Assembly (NCBI GenBank): GCA_027310305.1
Contig: DAIDBD010000110.1
Coordinates: 1-64,000, forward strand
Length of the DNA: 64,000 nucleotides
Direction of reading: 5' to 3'
From: Herminiimonas sp.
GTDB taxonomy: Bacteria; Pseudomonadota; Gammaproteobacteria; Burkholderiales; Burkholderiaceae_D
Each line of letters begins with the position of its first letter. Position 1 is the first letter of the stretch. Below the pieces are notes generated by a model. It did not search any database. It was not told the DNA's origin and worked only from the letters and a program-made list of their open reading frames with translations. Shown here piece by piece: positions 36,740 through 44,834 of the stretch. The translations under genes were made by a program, and so were the position numbers.

Positions 36740-36745
36740 TGCGTA

Positions 36746-37030
36746 TCAGCTGCCGCCTTTTTTCCCGGTCGTCTTGTCCAGCGGGTTGTGCGAAGCATTA
36801 TTGCGCGTGCCGTCTTTCGGCTTGACCGTTTCCTCCACGCCGCGGCCCTCCCGCAAATCGGTATCGACCTGTCCGCTCGTGACATCGACATATGCCTGCC
36901 GCATGTCGTCGCGCGGCCCGCTTGCCTGGCTGTCGTCCGATTCGTCGCGCTCGTGCGGCATCCTCGGCATCACATCCTTTTTGACCGGTCTTTTGGTCTT
37001 GACCTGAAACGGCTTTCCATCTGTTTTCAT
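36746..37030 (-). CDS. Small hydrophilic protein of unknown function
   Basis: 94 residues from the ATG at 37030, which has AAGGAG nine bases upstream. It is highly charged (Lys/Arg/Asp/Glu), has no hydrophobic core, and looks disordered: K-T-K-R-P-V-K-K-D..R-D-E-S-D-D-S-Q-A-S, ending T-G-K-K-G-G-S. I do not recognise a family; stress-induced hydrophilic proteins have this look. It is convergent with the PaaK-like gene, six bases away. Confidence 0.6.
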   Translation of the reverse strand: MKTDGKPFQVKTKRPVKKDVMPRMPHERDESDDSQASGPRDDMRQAYVDVTSGQVDTDLREGRGVEETVKPKDGTRNNASHNPLDKTTGKKGGS

Positions 37031-37135
37031 CGCGCTGGCTCCTTCGATCCTGCCCATCGGCAATCAATCTTCATACAGTAACGCCTGTGAACTGATTGGA
37101 GTATGCGGATGCGCAGAGATTCCCGAAATTTTTAA

Positions 37136-37438
37136 CTACGCGCCTTCCACAATGAACAGCCGGCCGATCGAATTGGCATGCCGAACTGCCTTTGCTTTCG
37201 TGTATTCGACCGAGTCGTACCAGGCCTGCGCCTGCTCGAACGATGGAAATTCGGTGATGACGGTGCGCCATCCTTCATTGTGCGCATCGTCCGCGCCTTC
37301 CTTTTGCGCGCGCTGTCCGCCGCGCACGAGAAACGTACCGCCGTGCTGCGCCAGGCTGGCGGTGGACAGCGGCAGATAGTCGGCATAACCGGTTGGATCG
37401 GTGACCTTGATTTCGGCAACGACGTAGGCTTTTTTCAT
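37136..37438 (-). CDS. DUF1330-family small protein
   Basis: A 100-residue ferredoxin-fold (dimeric alpha-beta barrel) protein. The starting K-A-Y-V-V-A-E-I-K-V-T-D-P and the middle F-L-V-R-G-G-Q are typical of DUF1330, as is F-P-S-F-E-Q-A-Q-A-W-Y-D-S. Such proteins often bind small organic molecules, but no reaction is established. It is divergent from the EamA transporter gene, with 202 bases between them. Confidence 0.88.
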   Translation of the reverse strand: MKKAYVVAEIKVTDPTGYADYLPLSTASLAQHGGTFLVRGGQRAQKEGADDAHNEGWRTVITEFPSFEQAQAWYDSVEYTKAKAVRHANSIGRLFIVEGA

Positions 37439-37640
37439 CTGGATTCCTTGAAGTGAAAGACGCGTTCCGGCAGCGTCGTAATTTTAACCGCTGCGGCGCT
37501 TGCGCGACGGCGCAGTGCCGGCCAGCCGCAAACAACGATCCGTTGAAGCATGCGATATGATGTTCCCTCTTTGACATACCCGCATACAGCGCATTGCTTT
37601 ACGCAACATCGCCGCTTGCAAATCAACCCTGCCCGCACTC

Positions 37641-38540
37641 ATGAATTCCAGACTGACGCCCTCGACAGCATTGCTGCTTGCCATCCCGCCGCTGCTCTGG
37701 GCCGGCAATGCCGTCGTCGGTCGCATGGTGCATGAACTGGTGCCGCCGATGATGCTGAATTTTCTGCGCTGGGCGATTGCGCTGCTGATCCTGTTGCCGC
37801 TGGCGAGTTTCATCTTTCGCCCGGGCAGCAGTCTGTGGAAATCGTGGCGGCGATTCGCCTTGCTGGGCTTGCTCGGGGTAGGTCTCTACAACTCGCTGCA
37901 GTATCTGGCGCTGCAGACTTCCACGCCGATCAACGTGACGCTGGTGGCGGCCAGCATGCCGGTCTGGATGCTGCTGATCGGATGGCTGTTCTTCGGTGCG
38001 AAGGTCGCGCGCAAGCAGGTTATCGGCGCCGTTCTGTCGATTGCCGGCGTGCTGCTCGTGCTCAGTCGCGGCGAGTGGCGTCAGTTGCTGGCGATGCGCC
38101 TTGTCGCCGGCGATGCCTTCATGATGCTGGCGACCATCGTCTGGTCTTTTTACAGCTGGCTGCTGACGCTCGCGAACGATCCGCAAGATATTCGCGGCAA
38201 CTGGGCTGCTTATCTGCTGGCCCAGGTGTCGTTCGGCCTGGTGTGGTCCGGGGCGTTTGCAGGCGGCGAATGGGTCATGACCGCCGCGCCGGTTCACTGG
38301 AGCTGGCCGCTGGCGGCCGCGCTCCTTTACATCGCAATCGGGCCGGCGATCATCGCCTATCGCTGCTGGGGCGCCGGCATCCGGCGCGCAGGACCGAACG
38401 TGGCAGGATTCTTCAACAATCTCACGCCGCTGTTTGCGGCCATCATGTCATCGGCATTTCTGGGCGAACTGCCGCATCTTTATCATGCGGCAGCGTTCGC
38501 GTTGATTGTCGGCGGCATCGTGTATGCGTCGCGCCGTTGA
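37641..38540 (+). CDS. DMT-superfamily (EamA) transporter
   Basis: A 299-residue inner-membrane protein with about ten helices in two EamA repeats (about 10-140 and 155-298). The first repeat shows W-A-G-N-A-V-V-G-R and the second W-G-A-G-I-R-R-A-G-P-N-V-A-G-F-F-N-N-L-T-P-L. It is probably an exporter of amino acids or metabolites; the cargo cannot be read. No strong ribosome site precedes the ATG. It is convergent with the nitronate monooxygenase gene. Confidence 0.88.
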   Translation: MNSRLTPSTALLLAIPPLLWAGNAVVGRMVHELVPPMMLNFLRWAIALLILLPLASFIFRPGSSLWKSWRRFALLGLLGVGLYNSLQYLALQTSTPINVTLVAASMPVWMLLIGWLFFGAKVARKQVIGAVLSIAGVLLVLSRGEWRQLLAMRLVAGDAFMMLATIVWSFYSWLLTLANDPQDIRGNWAAYLLAQVSFGLVWSGAFAGGEWVMTAAPVHWSWPLAAALLYIAIGPAIIAYRCWGAGIRRAGPNVAGFFNNLTPLFAAIMSSAFLGELPHLYHAAAFALIVGGIVYASRR

Positions 38541-38593
38541 AACGGATCGCCTGACATAGACGCTCATCCGCATGGCAATCCAGCCGACGAATT

Positions 38594-39562
38594 TCAAACG
38601 GCAAGACGCTTTCTGGCAGCGTCGTATTCGGATTTTAACCGCTGCACCACTTCCGCGACGGTGACCACGTCATCCATCAGGCCGACGCCCTGGCCGGCGC
38701 CCCAGATGTCGCGCCAGGCCTTGGCCTTGCTGCCGCCGCCGGAAGCGAAATTCATCGCGGTCTTGTCGGCTTGCGGCAGGTTGTCCGGATCGAGCCCGGC
38801 GCTGACGATCGATTTTTTCAGATAGTTGCCGTGCACGCCGGTAAACAGATTGGTGTAGACGATGTCGGCCGCCGACGATTCGACGATCGCCTGCCGGTAC
38901 GCGTCATCGACATTCGATTCCCTGGTCGCCAGCCAGCGCGATCCGATGTACGCGAAATCGGCGCCCATCGCCTGCGCCGCGAGCACCGCGCCGCCGGTGG
39001 CGATCGAACCCGACAACGCGATCGGGCCGTTGAAGAACTTGCGCACCTCGCCGACCAGCGCGAACGGCGACAGCGCGCCGGCATGGCCGCCGGCGCCGGC
39101 CGCCACCAGGATCAAGCCGTCGACCCCGGCTTCCAGCGCCTTCTTCGCGTGGCGGATCGAAATCACGTCGTGCAGCACAATGCCGCCGTAGCCATGAATC
39201 GCATCCATCATTTCCTTCGGCGGCGCGCGCAGCGACGAAATGATGATCGGTATCCGGTGCTTGACGCACACTTCGACGTCGTGCGCGAGGCGGTCGTTGG
39301 ATTGATGCACGATCTGGTTGACCGCGATCGGACCGACTTTGGCGGCCGGATCGGCTTGCCGGAATGCCGCCAGTTCAGCCTGGATATCGGTCAGCCAGGT
39401 ATCGAGCAATTCGGCCGGACGCGCATTCAGCGCCGGGAACGAACCGACGATGCCGCCCTTGCACTGCGCGGTCACCAGCGCCGGGCCGCTGGCAATGAAC
39501 AGCGGCGAACCGATGACGGGCAACGCGAGATTCTGGAGCGCGGCAGGTAAATGGCTGGTCAT
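38594..39562 (-). CDS. Nitronate monooxygenase (2-nitropropane dioxygenase-like)
   Basis: About 322 residues from the ATG at 39562, with AAAGGAA six bases before it. An FMN-dependent TIM barrel: P-V-I-G-S-P-L-F-I-A-S-G-P at the N-terminus, G-A-G-G-H-A-G, and G-A-D-F-A-Y-I-G-S-R in the FMN-phosphate region. Family members oxidise alkyl nitronates; several so annotated act as enoyl-reductase-like or unknown flavoproteins. It is divergent from the TetR gene of the beta-oxidation set and may share its control. Confidence 0.9.
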   Translation of the reverse strand: MTSHLPAALQNLALPVIGSPLFIASGPALVTAQCKGGIVGSFPALNARPAELLDTWLTDIQAELAAFRQADPAAKVGPIAVNQIVHQSNDRLAHDVEVCVKHRIPIIISSLRAPPKEMMDAIHGYGGIVLHDVISIRHAKKALEAGVDGLILVAAGAGGHAGALSPFALVGEVRKFFNGPIALSGSIATGGAVLAAQAMGADFAYIGSRWLATRESNVDDAYRQAIVESSAADIVYTNLFTGVHGNYLKKSIVSAGLDPDNLPQADKTAMNFASGGGSKAKAWRDIWGAGQGVGLMDDVVTVAEVVQRLKSEYDAARKRLAV

Positions 39563-39609
39563 GAAAATTCCTTTGGTTGGGCAAATGCACACATAGATAA
39601 AGATAATAT

Positions 39610-39646
39610 CCGTTCGTCCTGAGTAGGTCCGTTCGTCCTGAGTAGC
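39610..39646. repeat. Tandem 18-bp direct repeat (TCCGTTCGTCC type)
   Basis: TCCGTTCGTCCTGAGTAG occurs at 39610-39627 and again at 39629-39646, followed by CGCAGCGTATCGAAGGA. The unit resembles short intergenic repeats common in Burkholderiales. It lies in the divergent gap upstream of the nitronate monooxygenase and TetR genes. Confidence 0.7.
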
Positions 39647-39784
39647 GCAGCGTATCGAAGGATGGCAGTTATTCGAACGGTTCAGCGCCAAAACGTCCGG
39701 CATCAACAACGCGGTTGCGTTTTTTCGCATTCGGTTTATGATGTTATCAGAAAAAACAATGTTATTGTCAACCCGAATCAATCG

Positions 39785-40462
39785 ATGAAATCACCCAAAA
39801 CAAAAGTAGTGGATTTTCGGCAGGCACAGGAAGATTTGCGCGACACCTTGCGCCAAGGCATGCTGGATGCCGCAACGCGGCTGCTGACCGACGAAGGGCC
39901 GACGGCGCTGACCGTGCGGCGCGTGGCCGATGCGGTCAATTGCTCGACCACGCTGCTGTATTCGCTGTTCGGCGGCAAGGACGGGTTGGCGAATGAACTT
40001 TATCTGGAAGGCTTCGCGCGGCTGAAAACCGAATTCGAGGCTGCTTCCGCGTCGTCTGCCAGAAAGAAAACCGACAAGAACGGATTGGCCCGTATCCTGC
40101 TGCACGCCCGCGTCTATCACGATTATGCGAAGCGCAATCCGGGTTATTACATGGTGATGTTCGGCGACGCGATCGCCGGTTTCGTGCCGCCGCTCGAGTC
40201 GCGCAAGCAGGCATGGGAATCGCTGGCGGTGCTGATCGAATCCTTCGACGCCTGCATGAAAAACGGCGCGCTGCCGCCATCGAACCCGACCGCCGCCGCG
40301 CGGCTGCTGTGGGCGGCAATGCACGGCGCCATCAGCCTCGAGCTGAAGGGATATTATTTGAAAACGGAACGGGCCGACGAACTGTTCAATGCGGCGGTCA
40401 ATGCGATATTGCGGTCGTTGCAAATGCAGCCAGAGCAACCGGCATCACGACAATCCCCTTAA
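39785..40462 (+). CDS. TetR/AcrR-family transcriptional regulator
   Basis: 225 residues from the ATG at 39785. The N-terminal HTH (about 20-65) reads A-L-T-V-R-R-V-A-D-A-V-N-C-S-T-T-L-L-Y-S-L-F-G-G-K, followed by a helical ligand domain with W-A-A-M-H-G-A-I-S-L-E. Upstream, ATGTTAT occurs twice in direct orientation (39741-39747 and 39759-39765), a candidate operator near the promoter. It lies 21 bases before the enoyl-CoA hydratase gene and likely represses this acyl-CoA set in response to an acyl-CoA. Confidence 0.88.
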   Translation: MKSPKTKVVDFRQAQEDLRDTLRQGMLDAATRLLTDEGPTALTVRRVADAVNCSTTLLYSLFGGKDGLANELYLEGFARLKTEFEAASASSARKKTDKNGLARILLHARVYHDYAKRNPGYYMVMFGDAIAGFVPPLESRKQAWESLAVLIESFDACMKNGALPPSNPTAAARLLWAAMHGAISLELKGYYLKTERADELFNAAVNAILRSLQMQPEQPASRQSP

Positions 40463-40483
40463 AAACGATAGCGGAGAAAACCG

Positions 40484-41347
40484 ATGACCTATCAATGCGT
40501 CAGTTTCAGCATCACCGACAAAGTCGCGCATCTGGCGCTCAACCGTCCTGCCGCGCTGAACACGATGCAGCCGGTGCTGTGGCGCGAGCTCATTGCGATC
40601 CTGACGGATCTGCAGCGCAACGCGGCGGCACGCGTACTGGTGATCTCCTCGACCGGCAAGCATTTCACCGCCGGCATGGCGCTCGACGTGTTCGGCAACG
40701 ATGCCGATTCCGGCATCGCGCTCAACGACGCCAGCGCCGGCGGCCGTGCCAACGCCGCGCCGCAACTGGACGACATGCAGCAGGCGTTCAACCTGATCGA
40801 GCGGCTGCGGATGCCGGTGATCGCGGCGATCCAGGGCGGCTGCATCGGCGGCGGCGTCGACATGATCTGCGCCTGCGACATCCGGCTGGCGACCGCCGAT
40901 GCGTTCTTCTGCATCCAGGAAATCAATATCGGCATGACCGCCGATCTCGGCACGCTGCAACGGCTGCCGAAGCTGATCCCGGAAGGCATCGTGCACGAGA
41001 TGGCTTACACCGGCCGTCGCCTGCCGGCGCAACGCGCACTGGCAGCCGGACTGGTCAACGAAATATTCGAGTCGCACGATGCAATGCTCGCGGCCGCGCT
41101 GCAGATGGCGCGCGAGATCGCCGAAAAGCCGCCGGTCGCGATCTGGGGCAGCAAGCAGGCGATTCACTATGCGCGCGATCATTCGACGCACGACGCGTTG
41201 CAGCAGATGGGATGGCTGCAATCGGGCATCTGGCAGACCAGCAACCTGGTGGAAGCATTTCAGGCGAAGCAGCAAGGTCGTGCACCGGCCTATGCGGATT
41301 TGCCGCCGCTGCATTCGTTTACCGATGCAAAATATGAACTGAAATAA
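40484..41347 (+). CDS. Enoyl-CoA hydratase/isomerase (crotonase) family protein
   Basis: A 287-residue crotonase. The oxyanion-hole segments are H-F-T-A-G-M-A-L and Q-G-G-C-I-G-G-G-V-D-M-I. An Asp after the second (residue 132, A-C-D-I-R-L region) and an Asp/Glu-rich insertion near 78-90 recall dienoyl-CoA isomerase-like members rather than classical hydratases. It would act on unsaturated acyl-CoA. It lies between the TetR gene and the acyl-CoA dehydrogenase gene, all reading forward. Confidence 0.88.
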   Translation: MTYQCVSFSITDKVAHLALNRPAALNTMQPVLWRELIAILTDLQRNAAARVLVISSTGKHFTAGMALDVFGNDADSGIALNDASAGGRANAAPQLDDMQQAFNLIERLRMPVIAAIQGGCIGGGVDMICACDIRLATADAFFCIQEINIGMTADLGTLQRLPKLIPEGIVHEMAYTGRRLPAQRALAAGLVNEIFESHDAMLAAALQMAREIAEKPPVAIWGSKQAIHYARDHSTHDALQQMGWLQSGIWQTSNLVEAFQAKQQGRAPAYADLPPLHSFTDAKYELK

Positions 41348-41401
41348 AATTTCTTCCGTTTCAAATTTGGCAGAAAACGATCACCCGCAAAGGAACACGC
41401 A

Positions 41402-42538
41402 ATGCGCCCTTGGAGCAACGAAGAACTGGAAATGCTGCGCGATACCGCGCGCCGCTTTTACGCGGAACAGGTCACGCCGCATGAAAAGCGCTGGGATGCG
41501 CAGCAGCATGTGGACCGCGCGCTGTGGAATCGGGCCGGAGAAATCGGTTTATTGTGCGCCAGCATTCCGGATGAATACGGCGGCGCCGGCGGCGACTTCC
41601 GGCATGAAGCGGTGCTGTACGAAGAACAGGCATATGCGAACAACGCCAGCTTCGGCATCCAGGTGCACAGCGGCATCTGCGCGCATTATTTCGCCAACTA
41701 TGGCACCGCCGAACAGAAGCAACGCTACCTGCCGAAGATGGCGACCGGCGAACTGGTGTGCGCGATCGCGATGACCGAGCCCGGCACCGGTTCCGATTTG
41801 CAGGCGGTCAAAACGCGCGCCGAGCGGCGCGGCGACCACTATCTGATCAACGGCGCCAAGACCTTCATCACCAACGGCCATCATGCCGACCTGATTCTGC
41901 TGGTGGCGAAAACCGATGTGGCGCAAGGCGCGAAAGGGATTTCGTTGATCATTATTGAAACCAAAGATTTATCCGGCTTCACGCGCGGTCGGCTGTTGGA
42001 AAAAATAGGGCAGCACGGGCAGGATACGGCGGAACTGTTTTTCGACAACGTCCAGGTGCCGGTCAATAACCTGCTGGGCGGGCATGAAGGTCAGGGCTTT
42101 GTCCAGTTGATGCGGCAGTTGCCGCAGGAGCGGCTGATCATCGGGGTTTCCGCGGTTGCCTTTATCGAAAAGGCGGTCGAGCTGACCACGCAGTACGTGA
42201 AGGAGCGGCACGCGTTCGGCAAGCCGCTGTTCGATTTGCAGAACACGCGGTTCACGCTGGCCGAGTGCAAGACCGAGGCGCATATTGCACGCGTTTTTAT
42301 CGATGACTGCATTGCCCGGCATGTGCGTGGGGAACTCGACAATTCGACTGCGTCGATGGCGAAATGGTGGTGCACGCAGAAGCAGTGCGAGATCATCGAT
42401 CGGTGCCTGCAGTTGTTTGGCGGGTATGGGTATATGGCGGAATATCCGATTGCGAAAATGTATGCGGATGCACGGGTGCAGAAGATTTATGGTGGGGCGA
42501 ATGAGTTGATGAAGGAGTTGATTGCGCGGGGGATGTAG
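41402..42538 (+). CDS. Long-chain-type acyl-CoA dehydrogenase
   Basis: A 378-residue FAD enzyme. It has A-M-T-E-P-G-T-G-S-D near 123-132 and T-N-G near 157-159. The C-terminal I-Y-G-G-A-N-E-L-M-K-E-L-I-A-R follows the LCAD pattern (I-Y-G-G-T-N-E), so the MCAD catalytic Glu is absent there; the base is probably E243 in P-Q-E-R-L-I, as in isovaleryl-CoA and long-chain dehydrogenases. It oxidises acyl-CoA to 2-enoyl-CoA. It follows the crotonase gene after 54 bases and is the last gene before the inverted-repeat element. Confidence 0.92.
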   Translation: MRPWSNEELEMLRDTARRFYAEQVTPHEKRWDAQQHVDRALWNRAGEIGLLCASIPDEYGGAGGDFRHEAVLYEEQAYANNASFGIQVHSGICAHYFANYGTAEQKQRYLPKMATGELVCAIAMTEPGTGSDLQAVKTRAERRGDHYLINGAKTFITNGHHADLILLVAKTDVAQGAKGISLIIIETKDLSGFTRGRLLEKIGQHGQDTAELFFDNVQVPVNNLLGGHEGQGFVQLMRQLPQERLIIGVSAVAFIEKAVELTTQYVKERHAFGKPLFDLQNTRFTLAECKTEAHIARVFIDDCIARHVRGELDNSTASMAKWWCTQKQCEIIDRCLQLFGGYGYMAEYPIAKMYADARVQKIYGGANELMKELIARGM

Positions 42539-42594
42539 GGGGCGATTTGGTTTTGCGTTTGGTTTTGCGTCTTGCGTTGATTAATGGGGTTGGG

Positions 42595-43229
42595 CTTCGT
42601 GGGTACTAGCCGGGGGTGGCCCGGCGGCCACTCACTTTCTTTGTCTCGCCAAAGAAAGTAAGCAAAGAAAGGCGACCGCAAGACGCTGCCCTTCGGGTTC
42701 CCGTTTGAGCAGGGCAAAAAATGGGAAACGAAACCAACTCGCTGCGCTCAGACATGTTTCGTTTCTGATCCATTTTTCGTCCTGCCCAAACGGCAGCGTC
42801 TCAAGCGGGGGTACGTCAAAGACAAAAACAAAAACACCGTGTTTTACCGATACACCTGTGTACCCGGGTACATGCGTTATCTACCACTGGGCTGCTTTTG
42901 GCTTTTGGCTTTTGGCTTTTGGCTTTTGGCTTTTGGCTTTTGGCTTTTGACGTTTGGCTTTTGGCTTTTGGCTTTTGGCTTTTGGCTTTTGACGTTGCCG
43001 TTGACGTTAACCCCTTGGCGAAGCGCCGCGAGCGTGGCAGTCAAAGCGGATCAGAAGTGAAACATGTTTGAGCGCAGCGAGTTCGTTTCACTTCCCGCTT
43101 TGGCTGTCACGCTCGCGGGAACCCGAAGGGCGCTTTGTAGGGTCGCCTTTTCTTTGGGTACTTTCTTTTTGGCGAAGCAAAAGAAAGTACCTCGCCCGCC
43201 GGGGCGAGACCCGGCTTGTACCCACGAAG
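42595..43229. repeat. 635-bp element with long imperfect inverted repeats and no gene
   Basis: Bases 42595-42702 (starting CTTCGTGGGTAC) and 43117-43229 are related in inverted orientation over more than 100 bases, including a GAAAGTA-rich part and GGGTTCCC. A second inner pair, about 42725-42770 and 43050-43095, also matches in inverse (GAAACGAA...CTCGCTGCGCTCA). The centre holds a heptamer array. No open frame is plausible. The element splits a beta-oxidation gene set and covers most of the 771 bases between dehydrogenase and thiolase genes. Confidence 0.7.
42894..42991. repeat. Tandem heptamer array, 14 units of GCTTTTG
   Basis: GCTTTTG is repeated eight times (42894-42949), then one altered unit ACGTTTG (42950-42956), then five more (42957-42991), all in phase. 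Each unit is seven bases, so the array cannot encode a regular in-frame repeat protein. It sits near the centre of the inverted-repeat element and is likely to vary in copy number. Confidence 0.9.
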
Positions 43230-43309
43230 GGTAAAATAATTAATCAACGCAACCCGCCCGCTTCCCGCTTTTACAAAAACAATAATCAAAACCCACAATG
43301 GAGAACCCA

Positions 43310-44485
43310 ATGAACAACCCCCAAGTAATCGGCGTCGGCATGGTCCCCTTCGCCAAACCCGGCAAACACGAACCCTACGAAATCATGGCCGGCAAAGCCA
43401 TCCGCAACGCGCTGGCCGATGCCGGCATCGATTACACCGACATCCAGCAAGCCTACGCCAGTTACGTCTACGGCGACTCCACCTGCGGCCAGACCGCGCT
43501 GTACGGCGTTGGCATGAGCGGCATCCCGGTCATCAACGTCAACAACAATTGCTCGTCCGGCTCCACCGCGCTGTTCCTCGCGCGGCAAGCGGTGCAATCC
43601 GGCGCGATCGATTGCGCGCTTGCCTTCGGGTTCGAGGAAATGCGCCCCGGCGCGCTCGGCTCCGCATGGGACGACCGCACCTCGCCGCTCAGCCTGTTCG
43701 ATAAAAAACTCAACGAACTCGCACCCGACGCGCCGGCCGCGCCGATCGCATTGCGCGTGTTCGGCGTCGCCGCCAACGAATATCTGAACGAAACCGGCGC
43801 GAACCCCGACATCTTCGCCAAGGTCGCAGTCAAGACCCGCAGCCATGCGATCAAGAGCCCGTACTCGATTTTTACCGACGCGCTGACCGTCGAGCAGGTG
43901 ATGACCGCACCGAAAATCTATCCCGACCACCTGACGCGCCTGGAAGCCTGCCCGCCCTCTTGCGGCGCGGCGGCGGTGCTGGTCGCGAGCCCGGCGTTTG
44001 CAAAAAAGCATGGCATTTCCAACGCGGTCACGATCCGCGCGCAAGTGATGGCAACCGACCGGCCGCAAAGCTTCACCAGCGCGATCGATCTGGTCGGCGC
44101 CGACATGACCCGCAACGCATCGCGCGCCGCCTACGAGCAGGCCGGACTGGGTCCGGAAGACTTCGACGTGATCGAGCTGCATGACTGCTTCACGCCGAAC
44201 GAAGTGATCACTTACGAAGCGCTCGGTCTCTGCGTCAAGGGCGGCGCTGAAAAATTCATCAACGACGGCGACAACACCTACGGCGGCAAGTACGTGATCA
44301 ATCCGTCCGGCGGCCTGATGAGCAAAGGCCATCCGCTCGGCGCGACCGGCCTGGCGCAATGCACCGAACTGGTATGGCAGTTGCGCGGCGATGCCGATGC
44401 GCGCCAGGTGGCGGGCGCGCGCCATGCGCTGCAACACAACCTCGGTCTGGGCGGCGCGGTGGTGGTCACGATTTATGGAAATTAG
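43310..44485 (+). CDS. Thiolase of the SCP2/lipid-transfer type
   Basis: About 391 residues from the ATG at 43310, where GGAGA lies six bases upstream; an earlier ATG at 43298 lacks one. A thiolase with nucleophile C81 (N-N-N-C-S-S-G-S-T-A), a His in E-L-H-D-C-F and late G-H-P-L-G-A-T-G. It belongs to the non-specific lipid-transfer/thiolase (SCP-x) group, which often lacks the second catalytic Cys. It would complete fatty-acyl breakdown with the upstream dehydrogenase and hydratase, though 771 bases of repeat separate it from them. Confidence 0.9.
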   Translation: MNNPQVIGVGMVPFAKPGKHEPYEIMAGKAIRNALADAGIDYTDIQQAYASYVYGDSTCGQTALYGVGMSGIPVINVNNNCSSGSTALFLARQAVQSGAIDCALAFGFEEMRPGALGSAWDDRTSPLSLFDKKLNELAPDAPAAPIALRVFGVAANEYLNETGANPDIFAKVAVKTRSHAIKSPYSIFTDALTVEQVMTAPKIYPDHLTRLEACPPSCGAAAVLVASPAFAKKHGISNAVTIRAQVMATDRPQSFTSAIDLVGADMTRNASRAAYEQAGLGPEDFDVIELHDCFTPNEVITYEALGLCVKGGAEKFINDGDNTYGGKYVINPSGGLMSKGHPLGATGLAQCTELVWQLRGDADARQVAGARHALQHNLGLGGAVVVTIYGN

Positions 44486-44834
44486 AGCGGTTTCCGTGTG
44501 CGTGCGTGGATGATGCGGGTTGGTTTGGGGGTGCAGGGCAAGAAAGGAGTATCGCCTTGCAGGGCGATACCGTTGCACAGGCAGGCGGCATGCCGCCTGA
44601 AATTCCCTGCTCCACCGGAAGGAGCGCCGTGTGGCGAGCCACATAGTGGTGTGCTTCGCAATTAATCGAACACAAAAGCGCGTCTTTTCGCGCCATGCGT
44701 CGTTGCAAATCCTCGCGATAGGCCAGCTATCGCTGTGGTTTGCGCCTAGCCTGACGCAAAAATCCATCGCTTTTGTTTGTTCAATCAATTACGAAGCACA
44801 CCACTAGCCCTCTCCCTGCAAGGGAGAAGGAATC
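44483..44834. repeat. Cluster of hairpins and palindromic repeats between thiolase and arn genes
   Basis: The region holds no gene. In order: the dispersed 22-bp repeat (44483-44504, also at 10281-10302); hairpin GTATCGCC/GGCGATAC (44549-44570); an 18-base perfect palindrome CAGGCGGCATGCCGCCTG (44582-44599); a hairpin GCTCC/GGAGC (44609-44625); a 163-base palindrome (44644-44806), arms starting TAGTGGTGTGCTTCG; and one copy of the CCCTCTCCCT hairpin (44808-44830). It separates convergent transcription units and may serve as a bidirectional terminator. Confidence 0.75.
44644..44806. repeat. 163-bp near-palindrome with outer arms of about 38 bases
   Basis: The left arm begins TAGTGGTGTGCTTCG (44644) and the right arm ends with its reverse complement (44806); a few mismatches occur over about 38 bases. 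The interior also pairs (GCGTC..GACGC, TTGCAAA..TTTGCGC) down to the core GCGATAG / CTATCGC around about 44725. The whole unit can fold as one long stem, like a MITE or large REP element. No protein is encoded. Confidence 0.7.

Noticed and set aside
42894-42991. Possible CRISPR-like array
   Set aside because: The unit is seven bases with no spacers and no cas genes nearby; it is a simple tandem repeat.
42839-43060. Short open frames reading Phe-Trp-Leu-Leu-Ala-Phe-Gly repeats
   Set aside because: They are translations of the heptamer array, which has a period not divisible by three, and there is no ribosome site.
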